Assembly (NCBI GenBank): GCA_026985975.1
Contig: JALSPL010000422.1
Location: forward strand, 1-8,716
Direction: 5' to 3'
DNA: 8,716 bases
Source: Anaerolineae bacterium
GTDB lineage: Bacteria; Chloroflexota; Anaerolineae; J102
The notes under the pieces are model-generated. The model did not search any database. It saw only the letters and a program-made list of their open reading frames with translations, and was not told the DNA's origin. Of this stretch, positions 1-6,257 are shown piece by piece. The position numbers and the translations under genes were made by a program. Every line of letters starts with the position of its first letter. Within the stretch, counting starts at the first letter, position 1.

Positions 1-99
1 TTTTGAGACGCGATGCCGTTCTTTGAACTCATTTGATCCAATACGTCGTTTGATACAGCCAGCTAATCCAGTGTAGAATTGAATTGTGTTACTATCCAT
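1..99 (-). CDS. N-terminal fragment of a probable IS4-like transposase, running off the window
   Basis: An open frame starts with ATG at 99 and stays open for 33 codons to the left edge. The peptide begins MDSNTIQFYTGLAGCIKRR and continues through an 'EFKERHRVSK' stretch. From memory, this resembles the N-terminal region of IS4-family (DDE) transposases, where a segment of this kind precedes a 'DFTRxRxLxF' block; that block and the catalytic DDE residues would lie outside the window. A GGAG at 113-110 is about 10 bases upstream of the ATG. The start lies inside a large inverted repeat (85-157), an arrangement typical of insertion sequences. The base composition is AT-richer than the genes to the right, which fits a mobile origin. 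With only 33 residues the family call is tentative; a non-mobile gene cannot be excluded. Confidence 0.5.
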   Translation of the reverse strand, partial: MDSNTIQFYTGLAGCIKRRIGSNEFKERHRVSK

Positions 100-157
100 T
101 TGCTTTGGGCTCCATTTTCGTCATGGCAATGGTTGAAATGGATTGGATAGTAACACA
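85..157 (-). repeat. Inverted repeat / hairpin over the transposase start (probable IS end)
   Basis: Thirteen bases at 85-97 (TGTGTTACTATCC) are the exact reverse complement of 145-157, with 47 bases between them. On the minus strand the downstream arm begins at the G of the start codon (97) and covers codons 2-5. The candidate GGAG (110-113) sits in the loop. A further ATTT/AAAT pairing across a five-base bulge would bury the ATG itself. The outer arm may be close to the terminal inverted repeat of the element, but the other end is not in the window, so the IS boundary cannot be fixed. Confidence 0.55.
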
Positions 158-218
158 TTTTTCCTTAACTTAATGACATTGAGTGTTCAGTAGTGGCGAT
201 ACGTTGCATTTGAGTAAG

Positions 219-305
219 GCGCTTTAGCGTCTTTCAGCTATGAGCCTGGGCCTATCAGCCCCAGGCGGAGGCGGCAGACGTTAACCTCCAACTGAAATAG
301 GACGC
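219..305. repeat. Imperfect palindromic intergenic repeat, about 87 bp
   Basis: The centre is a clean hairpin: GCCTGGG at 244-250 pairs with CCCAGGC at 260-266 over a nine-base loop. The outer parts are also roughly complementary: GCGTCTTTCAGCT at 227-239 against 290-305, which reads GCGTCCTATTTCAGTT on the other strand. It shares the ten bases GGCAGACGTT (273-282) with the next repeat (395-404), so the two may be parts of one repeat family. Function unknown. Confidence 0.6.
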
Positions 306-312
306 ACCCAAA

Positions 313-502
313 TAAGTTTCTTAGTGAGCGTCTAAAAATAACTTCCCTTTTCTACGTCATTTCGACGAGTGAAACGAGGAGAAATCTCCCCGGTGGCAGA
401 CGTTTATCCGTCTGCAAGGGGATGTCTCGCTTCGCTTCGACATGACGTAAGAAATGTGTGTTGATTTGGAAAAAGGGAGATAATTTTTAGACGGCTACTT
501 AG
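313..502. repeat. Large nested inverted repeat (MITE-like)
   Basis: The left arm at about 319-350 (CTTAGTGAGCGTCTAAAAAT followed by a CCCTTTT tract) matches, in reverse complement, the right arm at about 471-502 (CTAAGTAGCCGTCTAAAAAT). The two arms enclose the palindromic element 354-448. The right-hand side carries about 20 extra bases between the arm and the inner element. No coding capacity is present. The organisation is compatible with a small non-autonomous element or stacked intergenic palindromes; no target-site duplication was identified. Confidence 0.55.
354..448. repeat. Palindromic repeat with ACGTCAT...ATGACGT ends
   Basis: The ends ACGTCAT (354-360) and ATGACGT (442-448) are perfect reverse complements, and the arms continue as imperfect TTTCGACGAGTGAAACGAG versus its CTCGCTTCGCTTCGAC counterpart. 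The apex is a second hairpin, GCAGACG (396-402) with CGTCTGC (409-415) around a six-base loop. The type resembles palindromic repeats found between genes in many environmental genomes, which are often mistranslated as short 'SEGA' peptides (recalled, not searched). Confidence 0.65.
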
Positions 503-535
503 TAGCGACCAGCGGGAGCAAAGAATCTCGCGTTT

Positions 536-605
536 ACAGACGGGGAGATTTCCTTCGGCTTCGCTCAGGACATGCCTCAGTCGCTCCGCTCCTTCGGAAT
601 GACGT
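536..605. repeat. Second copy of the ACGTCAT...GAAATCTCCCCG repeat, inverted and longer
   Basis: Read on the minus strand, this element starts ACGTCATTCCGAAGGAG (from 605) and ends GAAATCTCCCCGTCTG (to 536). The element at 354-392 has the same start and end, with ACGTCAT at 354-360 and GAAATCTCCCCG at 381-392, but is about 26 bases shorter in the middle. It lies ten bases beyond the stop codon at 615-617 and would be transcribed as the 3' end of the operon message. It produces the spurious 'RHSEGAERLRHVLSEAEG' peptide. Confidence 0.6.
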
Positions 606-614
606 AACATAACT

Positions 615-1802
615 TTATTTACGAAGCAGAATTTTATCAACTTCGGCGGACAGTCGCACCAGATCGGCTTCGGAAGCTGGCGCTGCCAGGCCCGACAACG
701 TCTCCCGGATTTGTTGCAGTTGCCGGGGCGAGGGCGGCGCGTCGCTCTGTTTCAGGGCCGCCATGAGCTCATCGAGAGGCAGTCCGGCGTCGATATGCCA
801 GATAGCCGCCAGGCCCGAACGCAGACGCTGACTCTGATGCCGGGCCACGGCGTGGCGTTGACGCGCCCGCCGTTTGAGCCGGGCCATGGCCACCACATAT
901 TCCGACGCTTCCCGGCGGCGAATGGTCTGTTGCGCCGGCAGCGGTGGCCCCAGTCGCCGCCCTTGCAGCAACAAGAACAGCAGCAACAACGCCCCGGCCA
1001 ATACGAGCGCCCGGCCCCAGGCTGTTGTCAGGATGGTCATCAGCAGGCCGGGACCGCGGGCGGGCGCCGGAGCCTTCTCAGCGGCGACGAAAGGTCGATA
1101 AATATCCATGTAGATCACGCCGCCCTCGGGTGCGGTGCGCAACAGGGCCGGGATCAGGGAGCCCATTTCGCCTTGCAGGGCCTCATTGGTGGGCGCGGCC
1201 TGCGGCGCCAGATGCCAGATCACGCCCTGGCCCACAGCCTGCACCGCCACTGCGGGATAGGTTATCTTGTTGCCAGCATGATGGTTGAGAACCGGCAACG
1301 CTCCGGGAGCGTCGCTGATATCCAGGCCGCTGTTCTGGAGCACGGGCGATTTGAGCGCGCTGGGAGCCTGAGGCAGCAGGGGAATATCCTGAAAAAGGTA
1401 GGGTTTGAGCATATCTTCTGTGGAGACAGAGCTGGCAACGCCGAATTGTCGGCTGATGGCTATTTCTAAGCGAAATCCCGCCAGCACCAGGGTGTGGCCC
1501 GCAGCCGCCCAATCATACAGCATTTCGGCGTCTCGGGCCGAGAAGGGATCGTTGCCGGGGAACAGGATGATCATATCCGCCTGCGGGGGCGCTTTTGCGG
1601 GCGTCTCGGGCAGACGCCGCACCTGATAGCCCATGCGCTCCAGCCAACGCCATAGAACCAGCGTGCCGTCTGCGGCCTTCGATTGGGGATGGTAGGGCGG
1701 GCGGATCGAAGACAGTTGCCGGGCCAGCAACATCCCGCCGATGATCAACAGGATGGCTAAAAACAGGTAGAGAAGGGTTTCCCGATTGATGCGCCGGATC
1801 AT
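615..1802 (-). CDS. DUF4350-domain membrane protein
   Basis: A 395-residue protein, last in the four-gene operon. An N-terminal membrane helix (about residues 10-29) is followed by a soluble DUF4350-type domain (about 40-240). The opening 'SKAADGTLVLWRWLERMGYQVRRL' region and 'DMIILFPGNDPFSARDAE' / 'AAGHTLVLAGF' segments are typical of that family. A second helix (about 262-280) and a basic tail with 'GPPLPAQQTIRRREASEYV' (about 285-320) complete the usual architecture. DUF4350 proteins have no established enzymatic role; they occur with DUF4129, MoxR ATPase and DUF58 genes in putative membrane or envelope complexes. The start at 1802 overlaps the preceding stop as ATGA, implying translational coupling, with AAGG about eight bases upstream. 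A longer frame to 1934 lies wholly inside the upstream gene and is unlikely. Confidence 0.85.
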   Translation of the reverse strand: MIRRINRETLLYLFLAILLIIGGMLLARQLSSIRPPYHPQSKAADGTLVLWRWLERMGYQVRRLPETPAKAPPQADMIILFPGNDPFSARDAEMLYDWAAAGHTLVLAGFRLEIAISRQFGVASSVSTEDMLKPYLFQDIPLLPQAPSALKSPVLQNSGLDISDAPGALPVLNHHAGNKITYPAVAVQAVGQGVIWHLAPQAAPTNEALQGEMGSLIPALLRTAPEGGVIYMDIYRPFVAAEKAPAPARGPGLLMTILTTAWGRALVLAGALLLLFLLLQGRRLGPPLPAQQTIRRREASEYVVAMARLKRRARQRHAVARHQSQRLRSGLAAIWHIDAGLPLDELMAALKQSDAPPSPRQLQQIRETLSGLAAPASEADLVRLSAEVDKILLRK

Positions 1803-2806
1803 GACGAGGCCTTTTGGGAGGAAGTCGCGTCTTCGGGCCGGACAGATTGGTGGGAAAGGAGGCGCTCCAACTGGTCGATCTCCGCTGCATAGGCCCGAAA
1901 TGTGGCGTCGTCCGGCTCCCGCACGCCATACCACACCTGATCGAACGTATCCACCACCGGTTGCAGATGTTCGATTAACGGAGCTACGGCTGCGGCCGCA
2001 GCCAGCAGCTCCCGATTGGTCTTGCTGCGATCCCGTGGCACGAAACCGGTTTCTTCCAGCTTGAACAGAGCGGAGAGATAGAGATGTCGCACCGCTTCGC
2101 GGTAATTGCCGGTTTGGGCCATCTCCGCCGCCATCTTTCGGGCCTGGCGGGCGGTGATGGGAGCATCGCCATCAGCCTGCCAGCGGCGTATTTCCGCATC
2201 TTCTACAAAGCCCCCCAGCAAGCTCGAAAGCCAATTGCCAAGAATGAAAATCAGCAGCGCCCCGCCAGCCAGAATGAAGCCCCATCGAAAGAGAAATCCC
2301 AGCGCATCTGCGCCGGCCGAGGCTAGGGGACTGACTCTTTCCGGAGTCTGGTGCGGCGGCGTCTGCAGGATCTTTTTTAGACCCAGCTCCTGCAATGTCT
2401 CTTGCAGCAAAAGCAAACGGGCATCGGCGTCGTCATTGGCGGAGAGCGTCAGTTGCGAATCCAGCAGATGCAGACGGGCCAGCGTAGCATCGACGTCGTC
2501 AGGATCCAGGAAAGAAAGATCGGGGTGGAGGATGACGCCGGTGGCAAGCTGGACGCCAGACGTCGCTGCCAGGCGGGCCCGAAGATCGCTGACGGCTTGC
2601 GCCGCTTCCTCCCCGTCCGCCCACTCGATATCGGCGGTTCCGGCGGTGATGATCTCGTGAAATTCCGCGATAGAAATGCTCCCCGCGCCTTCCTGAGCCC
2701 GCGCGACGTCCTTTCCGGCTGGCGTCAATGCCAGCAGAGCCGCGAGAATCACGAGCCAGCCATAGCGCAAGCTGCAACGCATCACCCGCGCAGCCATGTC
2801 AGACAT
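1799..2806 (-). CDS. DUF4129-domain membrane protein
   Basis: About 335 residues. The N-terminus looks like a signal peptide or anchor (hydrophobic residues about 16-31, then 'VARAQ' near 34-38). An extracytoplasmic helical region follows (about 40-165). A single membrane helix spans about 170-193. The C-terminal cytoplasmic part carries the DUF4129 hallmark: 'YREAVRHLYLSALFKLEETG' (235-254), 'SKTNRELL' (261-268) and 'FDQVWYG' (288-294). DUF4129 is found near transglutaminase-like, DUF4350, MoxR and DUF58 genes; its biochemical role is unknown. The start is ambiguous: ATGs at 2809, 2806 and 2797 are in frame. All are close to the stop of the upstream gene (2799-2801), and a GGGGG lies just before the first two, so 2806 was chosen. 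An extension to 2932 would overlap the upstream gene and lacks support. Confidence 0.83.
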   Translation of the reverse strand: MSDMAARVMRCSLRYGWLVILAALLALTPAGKDVARAQEGAGSISIAEFHEIITAGTADIEWADGEEAAQAVSDLRARLAATSGVQLATGVILHPDLSFLDPDDVDATLARLHLLDSQLTLSANDDADARLLLLQETLQELGLKKILQTPPHQTPERVSPLASAGADALGFLFRWGFILAGGALLIFILGNWLSSLLGGFVEDAEIRRWQADGDAPITARQARKMAAEMAQTGNYREAVRHLYLSALFKLEETGFVPRDRSKTNRELLAAAAAVAPLIEHLQPVVDTFDQVWYGVREPDDATFRAYAAEIDQLERLLSHQSVRPEDATSSQKASS

Positions 2807-3818
2807 CATCCCCCGTCGAGGCCAGATCATCTTCCACCTGTTGCATGTATTTTTCAAGAGCCTCTTCTTCCGACACCGGAGATGCTTGCCGAGAGGGCGC
2901 CTCCTGACTTTCCATCTCTTCGAGACGCCCAATCAACCCATCTCCCGGCTGCCCTGCTTTCAGATTGAAATAGAGCATGACGATGGCGATGATATAAATC
3001 GGTTGCCAGATGGCAGTCAGAATGCTGCTGATGCCGCTGATCAAAGGCATGGCCACATTATAAAAATGTGCGGGCGTCAGTTGAATAATCGCCATCTGCA
3101 AGCCATAATTGGGCACAGAGACAAAAACGATATTCAACAAAAACAGCAACGCCGCATAAATGGCCACGCGCCAAAAATGCGGACCAGTCGTTCGCCAACT
3201 GTGGCCCAACGCTGATCCGGGCCCCATATCTCTATCCACCAGCGCGACGGGCGCAACGAACCATCTGATGGACATATAGGCGCCGAAAAGCAAGACGATC
3301 GCCATGACAATCATGCCGGCGCCGGTCATCATCATCAAGACGGCCGCAACAATGCTCGTCGGCAATCCCACCACAAGCCCCTGCAAGATCCGCATCAAAA
3401 AATACGCGCCAAAGTATTTTTTTGCTGCCCGCCACGCTTCTGTAAATGAATATTCTTGCTGGTGCAGAAGCTGGATGCTCAGCCAGAACAACGCCACCAC
3501 CACCAGGATGTTGACGAGCCCGATAATCAAGCCTGCCACCACGCCCACCCCCCCCACGGCGGCCAGGTTGCTGGCGGCGGGATCAGGCGCGATCTGCGGC
3601 AGCGTGACGAAGGGGATCTTGCGGGAAATCGGGGCGTCAATGGCCTTGTAACGAATCATAACGCTGAGTGCGATGGCGGTGAGGATTTGCAACGGCACCA
3701 GCAACGCCCCCGCCGTCAATATCAGGGTTTTGAAATGACGGCGATAGAGCCGAAATGTTGCGTCCAGCAATTCCCCCAATGATAGAGGCCGGTCTGATAA
3801 AAAAGTTTGGGATGACAT
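2799..3818 (-). CDS. Six-helix membrane protein, GPDPase_memb-like (paralogue 2)
   Basis: A 339-residue integral membrane protein. It opens with 'RPLSLGELLDATFRLYRRHF' (10-29), a conserved lead-in seen in proteins annotated as glycerophosphoryl diester phosphodiesterase membrane domain. Hydrophobic stretches lie near 31-53, 89-117, 138-164, 165-190, 217-238 and 259-284, the last ending in 'MLYFNLK' (281-287). A charged tail (about 290-339), rich in Glu and Asp, is probably cytoplasmic. No phosphodiesterase catalytic domain is present, so the family name should not be read as an enzyme activity. It is a paralogue of the neighbour at 3860-4870: same length, same N-terminal motif, same 'FWR' and 'MLYxxLK' blocks. 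The start is well set by AGGAGG at 3825-3830, six bases from the ATG. Its stop lies within the start region of the DUF4129 gene. Confidence 0.82.
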   Translation of the reverse strand: MSSQTFLSDRPLSLGELLDATFRLYRRHFKTLILTAGALLVPLQILTAIALSVMIRYKAIDAPISRKIPFVTLPQIAPDPAASNLAAVGGVGVVAGLIIGLVNILVVVALFWLSIQLLHQQEYSFTEAWRAAKKYFGAYFLMRILQGLVVGLPTSIVAAVLMMMTGAGMIVMAIVLLFGAYMSIRWFVAPVALVDRDMGPGSALGHSWRTTGPHFWRVAIYAALLFLLNIVFVSVPNYGLQMAIIQLTPAHFYNVAMPLISGISSILTAIWQPIYIIAIVMLYFNLKAGQPGDGLIGRLEEMESQEAPSRQASPVSEEEALEKYMQQVEDDLASTGDDV

Positions 3819-3859
3819 GGCGTTCCTCCTCTCGCCAAAAGCTATGGGCGCATCCTATT

Positions 3860-4870
3860 TCAGTCGATCGATGCTGTTGATTCTCCGGCGTCATTATCAA
3901 TATCGTCTTTGGGCGGCGATTCCTGCACGGCAGCGATGGGCGACTGGCTGTTTGCAACAGGCTCGGGCGAAGAGAGCGTCGTCGAAGCGGCCTCTAAAGC
4001 CTCGATGCGCTGTTCGATAGCAGCGCCCGGCTTTTTGCGCAGTTTCAAATCATGGTAGAGCGTCATCAGCGCCACTGTATACAGAGGCGTCCACAAGATC
4101 GAAAGCAAGTTGAAAATAATCCTGATAATCGGAGTCAACGTCAGCCAGGTTCCCAGATCTCCTGTGATTATCGAGGAGAAAAGACGCGTTTGCAGGAAAA
4201 ACATCGGTGCGCCATAGAAAACCAGGGCCAGAACCAGCAACAATAATCCATACAGAAAAATGCGCCAAAAGCGCGCCGCCGAAATACGCCAGGTTGCTTT
4301 GATAGCTGTAACCGGGCCGCAATCTTCCGCCACCAGTGCAAAGGGGGCCAGAATAAGCCGGGTGTAAAAATAAAGGAAAAACGCCAGCCCGCCCAGCATC
4401 AAGAAAAGACCCAGGCAAGGGATGATGGACAGCAACAGCCACAAAAACGCGACTGCAAAGAATAAGACCAACAAAAGTGCAAGCAGGCCCAAATAACGCA
4501 GGTAATACCTCAGCCCCGCCCGCCAGCTTTCTTTCACCCCGGGCGACTCGCCCCGCAGAAGCCGATCCGCCATCCAGATCACCGCTATCATTGCCAGGAT
4601 GGAGATGAATATCACTACCAGGCTTAATGCGATTTGCGAAAACGACAACCACAGCGGGGCTTGCGCCGCAGCGTTCTGACCCTCTACCCCGAACATCCCA
4701 GGATAATACCTGAACTGAAATAATTGCAGCAGATTCAAAATCGTCTGCAGCGGAAACAATAGCGCCCCTGCCGTCAGCGCCAGCTTCCAGAAATGCTTGC
4801 GGTAAATGCGAAAGGTGACATCCAGAAGTTCCCCCACCGAAAGAGGGCGATGGATCAGACTCGAAGACAT
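3860..4870 (-). CDS. Six-helix membrane protein, GPDPase_memb-like (paralogue 1)
   Basis: A 336-residue membrane protein and the first gene of the operon. The N-terminal motif is 'RPLSVGELLDVTFRIYRKHF' (8-27). Hydrophobic segments lie near 29-50, 77-101, 126-149, 150-178, 203-226 and 249-272, ending 'TPLYTVALMTLYHDLK' (261-276). A hydrophilic acidic tail follows (about 280-336). Between helices are 'VKESWRAGLRYYLR' and 'AIKATWRISAARFWRIF', which match the equivalent loops of its paralogue 'TEAWRAAKKYF' and 'ALGHSWRTTGPHFWRV', supporting gene duplication. Function is unknown; the family may form membrane scaffolds or transport components, but that is inference. It is followed after 41 bases by its paralogue. 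By eye both genes appear less GC-rich than patB and the pst genes. Confidence 0.82.
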   Translation of the reverse strand: MSSSLIHRPLSVGELLDVTFRIYRKHFWKLALTAGALLFPLQTILNLLQLFQFRYYPGMFGVEGQNAAAQAPLWLSFSQIALSLVVIFISILAMIAVIWMADRLLRGESPGVKESWRAGLRYYLRYLGLLALLLVLFFAVAFLWLLLSIIPCLGLFLMLGGLAFFLYFYTRLILAPFALVAEDCGPVTAIKATWRISAARFWRIFLYGLLLLVLALVFYGAPMFFLQTRLFSSIITGDLGTWLTLTPIIRIIFNLLSILWTPLYTVALMTLYHDLKLRKKPGAAIEQRIEALEAASTTLSSPEPVANSQSPIAAVQESPPKDDIDNDAGESTASID

Positions 4871-4875
4871 TTTGA

Positions 4876-4880
4876 CCTCC
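4876..4880 (-). promoter_or_regulatory. Ribosome binding site fixing the start at 4870
   Basis: GGAGG on the minus strand lies five bases before the ATG at 4870. An earlier in-frame ATG at 4882 would place this site inside the coding region (ATG GAG GTC) and has no comparable site of its own, so the shorter start is preferred. Confidence 0.7.
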
Positions 4881-4920
4881 ATGGCTCCTGCACAACGAAA
4901 AAGAAAAGCGGTGATGGAGC

Positions 4921-4953
4921 AAGTTTATCACAAAATCGTGACATTCGCCTGAA
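4921..4953 (-). promoter_or_regulatory. Candidate promoter of the membrane-protein operon
   Basis: On the minus strand TTCAGG (4953-4948) is followed, 17-18 bases later, by TGATAAACT (4930-4922), giving a GATAAA-type -10. Both hexamers are imperfect. The -10 lies eight bases from the end of the 11-bp repeat array (4938-4981), a spacing like that of activator-dependent promoters whose -35 is replaced by a PhoB-type operator. The leader would be roughly 45-50 bases. Confidence 0.3.
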
Positions 4954-4981
4954 CATTAGCTGACATTTGGCTGAAAAATTA
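4938..4981. promoter_or_regulatory. Four contiguous 11-bp direct repeats, candidate OmpR/PhoB-type operator
   Basis: Units begin at 4938, 4949, 4960 and 4971 with GTGACATT, CTGAACATT, CTGACATTT and CTGAAAAATT. An exact 11-bp step with a TGA core is the layout bound head-to-tail by OmpR/PhoB-family response regulators; the E. coli Pho box is also built of 11-bp CTGTCAT units. The array sits between the divergent membrane operon and patB. It could serve either: it ends eight bases from a possible minus-strand -10 and ten bases from a TGCAAAAAT (4989-4997) on the plus strand. The regulator's identity is inference. Confidence 0.45.
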
Positions 4982-5010
4982 TTCATTTTGCAAAAATGAC
5001 GCCGCCGCAC

Positions 5011-5039
5011 TTTATTTCATTGCGTCTCTGTGGTAAATT
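5011..5039 (+). promoter_or_regulatory. Weak candidate promoter for patB
   Basis: An extended -10, TGGTAAATT (5031-5039), lies 17 bases after a poor -35, TTTATT (5011-5016). A competing candidate is TGCAAAAAT at 4989-4997 directly downstream of the 11-bp array. The sequence alone does not decide between them. Confidence 0.25.
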
Positions 5040-5081
5040 GACCAGCACATCATCTTGTCAAATCGACAAACAGGAGAGATC

Positions 5082-6245
5082 ATGTCCGAATTCAACTTCG
5101 ACGCCCCCATCAACCGCCGCCACACCGATAGCGTCAAATGGCGGCAACCTGAGGATGTGCTGCCCATGTGGGTGGCCGACACCGACTTTCTGGCCCCGCC
5201 CGCGGTCATCGAGGCCCTGCAACGCCGCGTGGCCCACGGCATTTACGGCTATCATTACGAAAGCCCCACCCTGCGCCAAACCGTCATCGACTGGGTGGCC
5301 CGGCGCTACGGTTGGGAGATCGAACCGGACTGGATTATCTTCCCGCCCGACGTGGTGCGGGGCATGAACTGGGCCGCGCAGGCCGTGGCCGCACCGGGCG
5401 ACGCGGTGCTGCTGCAATCGCCGGTGTACGGGCCATTCTTCGAGATCCCCCGCAATGGCGGCTTTGCGATGCAGGACGCCCCCCTGGTGCAGGACGCCAG
5501 CGGGCGCTATCAGTTGGATATGGCGGCCATGGAGGCGGCGGTCACGCCCGAGACCCGCGCCTATCTGCTCTGCAATCCCCAGAACCCCACGGGGCGGGTC
5601 TTCACCCGGCCCGAACTGGAAACCCTGGCCGATTTCTGCCTGGCGCACGACATCACCGTGCTGGCCGATGAGATCCACGCCGATCTGGTCTACAGCGAAG
5701 CGCCGCACATCCCCATCGCCTCGCTGGGCCCCGATATCGCCCAGCGCACCATCACCTTCATCGCCCCCAGCAAGACCTTCAACATGGCCGGGCTCAAGGC
5801 TTCGGTGGGGATCATCCCCAATCCCGAGTTGCGGGAGCGCCTGGCCCGGGCCGCCCGCGGCGTCATCCCGCCGATGAATCTGCTGGGAATGATCGCGATG
5901 GAGGCGGCGTACGGCGAAGGCGAGACCTGGCTGGACGCGCTGCGCGCGTATCTGCAAGCCAACCGCGACTATCTGCTGGACGCTATCGCCAGCGATTATC
6001 TGCCGGGCGTGCGCATGGCCCGGCCCGAGGGCACCTTCCTGGCCTGGCTCGATTTTCGGGCCACGCCCTGGGCCGACGCCCCGGCCAGGCGCAGCCTGGA
6101 AGAGGCCAAAGTGATGGTGAACGAGGGCGCATGGTTTGGCGAGACCGGCAAAGGCTTCGCCCGCCTCAACTTCGGCTGCCCCCGCGCCACCCTGGAGACG
6201 GGGTTGGAACGGCTGCGGGCGGCGTTGCTGCAGGCCAACGGCTGA
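5082..6245 (+). CDS. patB: MalY/PatB-family cystathionine beta-lyase (C-S lyase), PLP-dependent
   Basis: A 387-residue fold-type I PLP enzyme, the usual length for the MalY/PatB family. These enzymes cleave the C-S bond of cystathionine, cysteine or cysteine conjugates to pyruvate, ammonia and a thiol, in the cytoplasm; some act in methionine biosynthesis or sulfide release. Family features are all present: 'DVLPMWVADTDF' (25-36), 'GIYGYHY' (53-59), 'LLCNPQNPTGRVF' (162-174) with PLP-contacting N168, 'VLADEIHADLVY' with D196 and Y204, the Schiff-base lysine K231 in 'SKTFNMAGLK', and the carboxylate-binding arginine near R361 in 'FARLNFGCPR'. 'EGTFLAWLDF' (316-325) is also typical. The start at 5082 is supported by AGGAGAG at 5072-5078; an upstream TTG frame to 5055 has none. 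It is divergent from the membrane operon and 152 bases before pstS. Precise substrate cannot be told from sequence; aminotransferase activity is less likely. Confidence 0.9.
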   Translation: MSEFNFDAPINRRHTDSVKWRQPEDVLPMWVADTDFLAPPAVIEALQRRVAHGIYGYHYESPTLRQTVIDWVARRYGWEIEPDWIIFPPDVVRGMNWAAQAVAAPGDAVLLQSPVYGPFFEIPRNGGFAMQDAPLVQDASGRYQLDMAAMEAAVTPETRAYLLCNPQNPTGRVFTRPELETLADFCLAHDITVLADEIHADLVYSEAPHIPIASLGPDIAQRTITFIAPSKTFNMAGLKASVGIIPNPELRERLARAARGVIPPMNLLGMIAMEAAYGEGETWLDALRAYLQANRDYLLDAIASDYLPGVRMARPEGTFLAWLDFRATPWADAPARRSLEEAKVMVNEGAWFGETGKGFARLNFGCPRATLETGLERLRAALLQANG

Positions 6246-6257
6246 TTGCTAAGAAAT

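Larger units (their letters stand above)
100..614. other. Gene-free region filled with palindromic repeats
   Basis: No convincing gene lies here. The region holds the probable IS end, an imperfect palindrome near 219-305, a nested inverted repeat at 313-502 and a related element at 536-605, each listed separately. The only longer open frame (404-640, minus) is the translated repeat itself plus the tail of the neighbouring gene. No GC hairpin followed by a T-run was found for the operon ending at 615, although the repeats could act as transcript ends. Confidence 0.7.

Noticed and set aside
354..448. Structured RNA or riboswitch
   Set aside because: The fold comes from symmetric repeat arms related to the nearby copy at 536-605, and it lies downstream, not upstream, of the neighbouring gene.
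404..640. 78-residue open frame on the minus strand
   Set aside because: It is the translated palindromic repeat plus the out-of-frame end of the DUF4350 gene; the SEGA-like peptide is a known type of artefact and no ribosome site supports it.
711..1469. 252-residue open frame on the plus strand
   Set aside because: Lies antisense within the DUF4350 gene and has a low-complexity Arg/Gln/Gly composition typical of a shadow frame.
2799..4870. Glycerophosphodiester phosphodiesterase enzymes
   Set aside because: Only the membrane-domain-like part is present; no catalytic GDPD domain can be seen in either protein.
4050..4931. 293-residue open frame on the minus strand
   Set aside because: Overlaps the membrane-protein gene at 3860-4870 in another frame; the latter has a clear family motif, paralogue and ribosome site.
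5058..5957. 299-residue open frame on the minus strand
   Set aside because: Antisense shadow of the well-supported patB gene, produced by its GC-rich codon usage.
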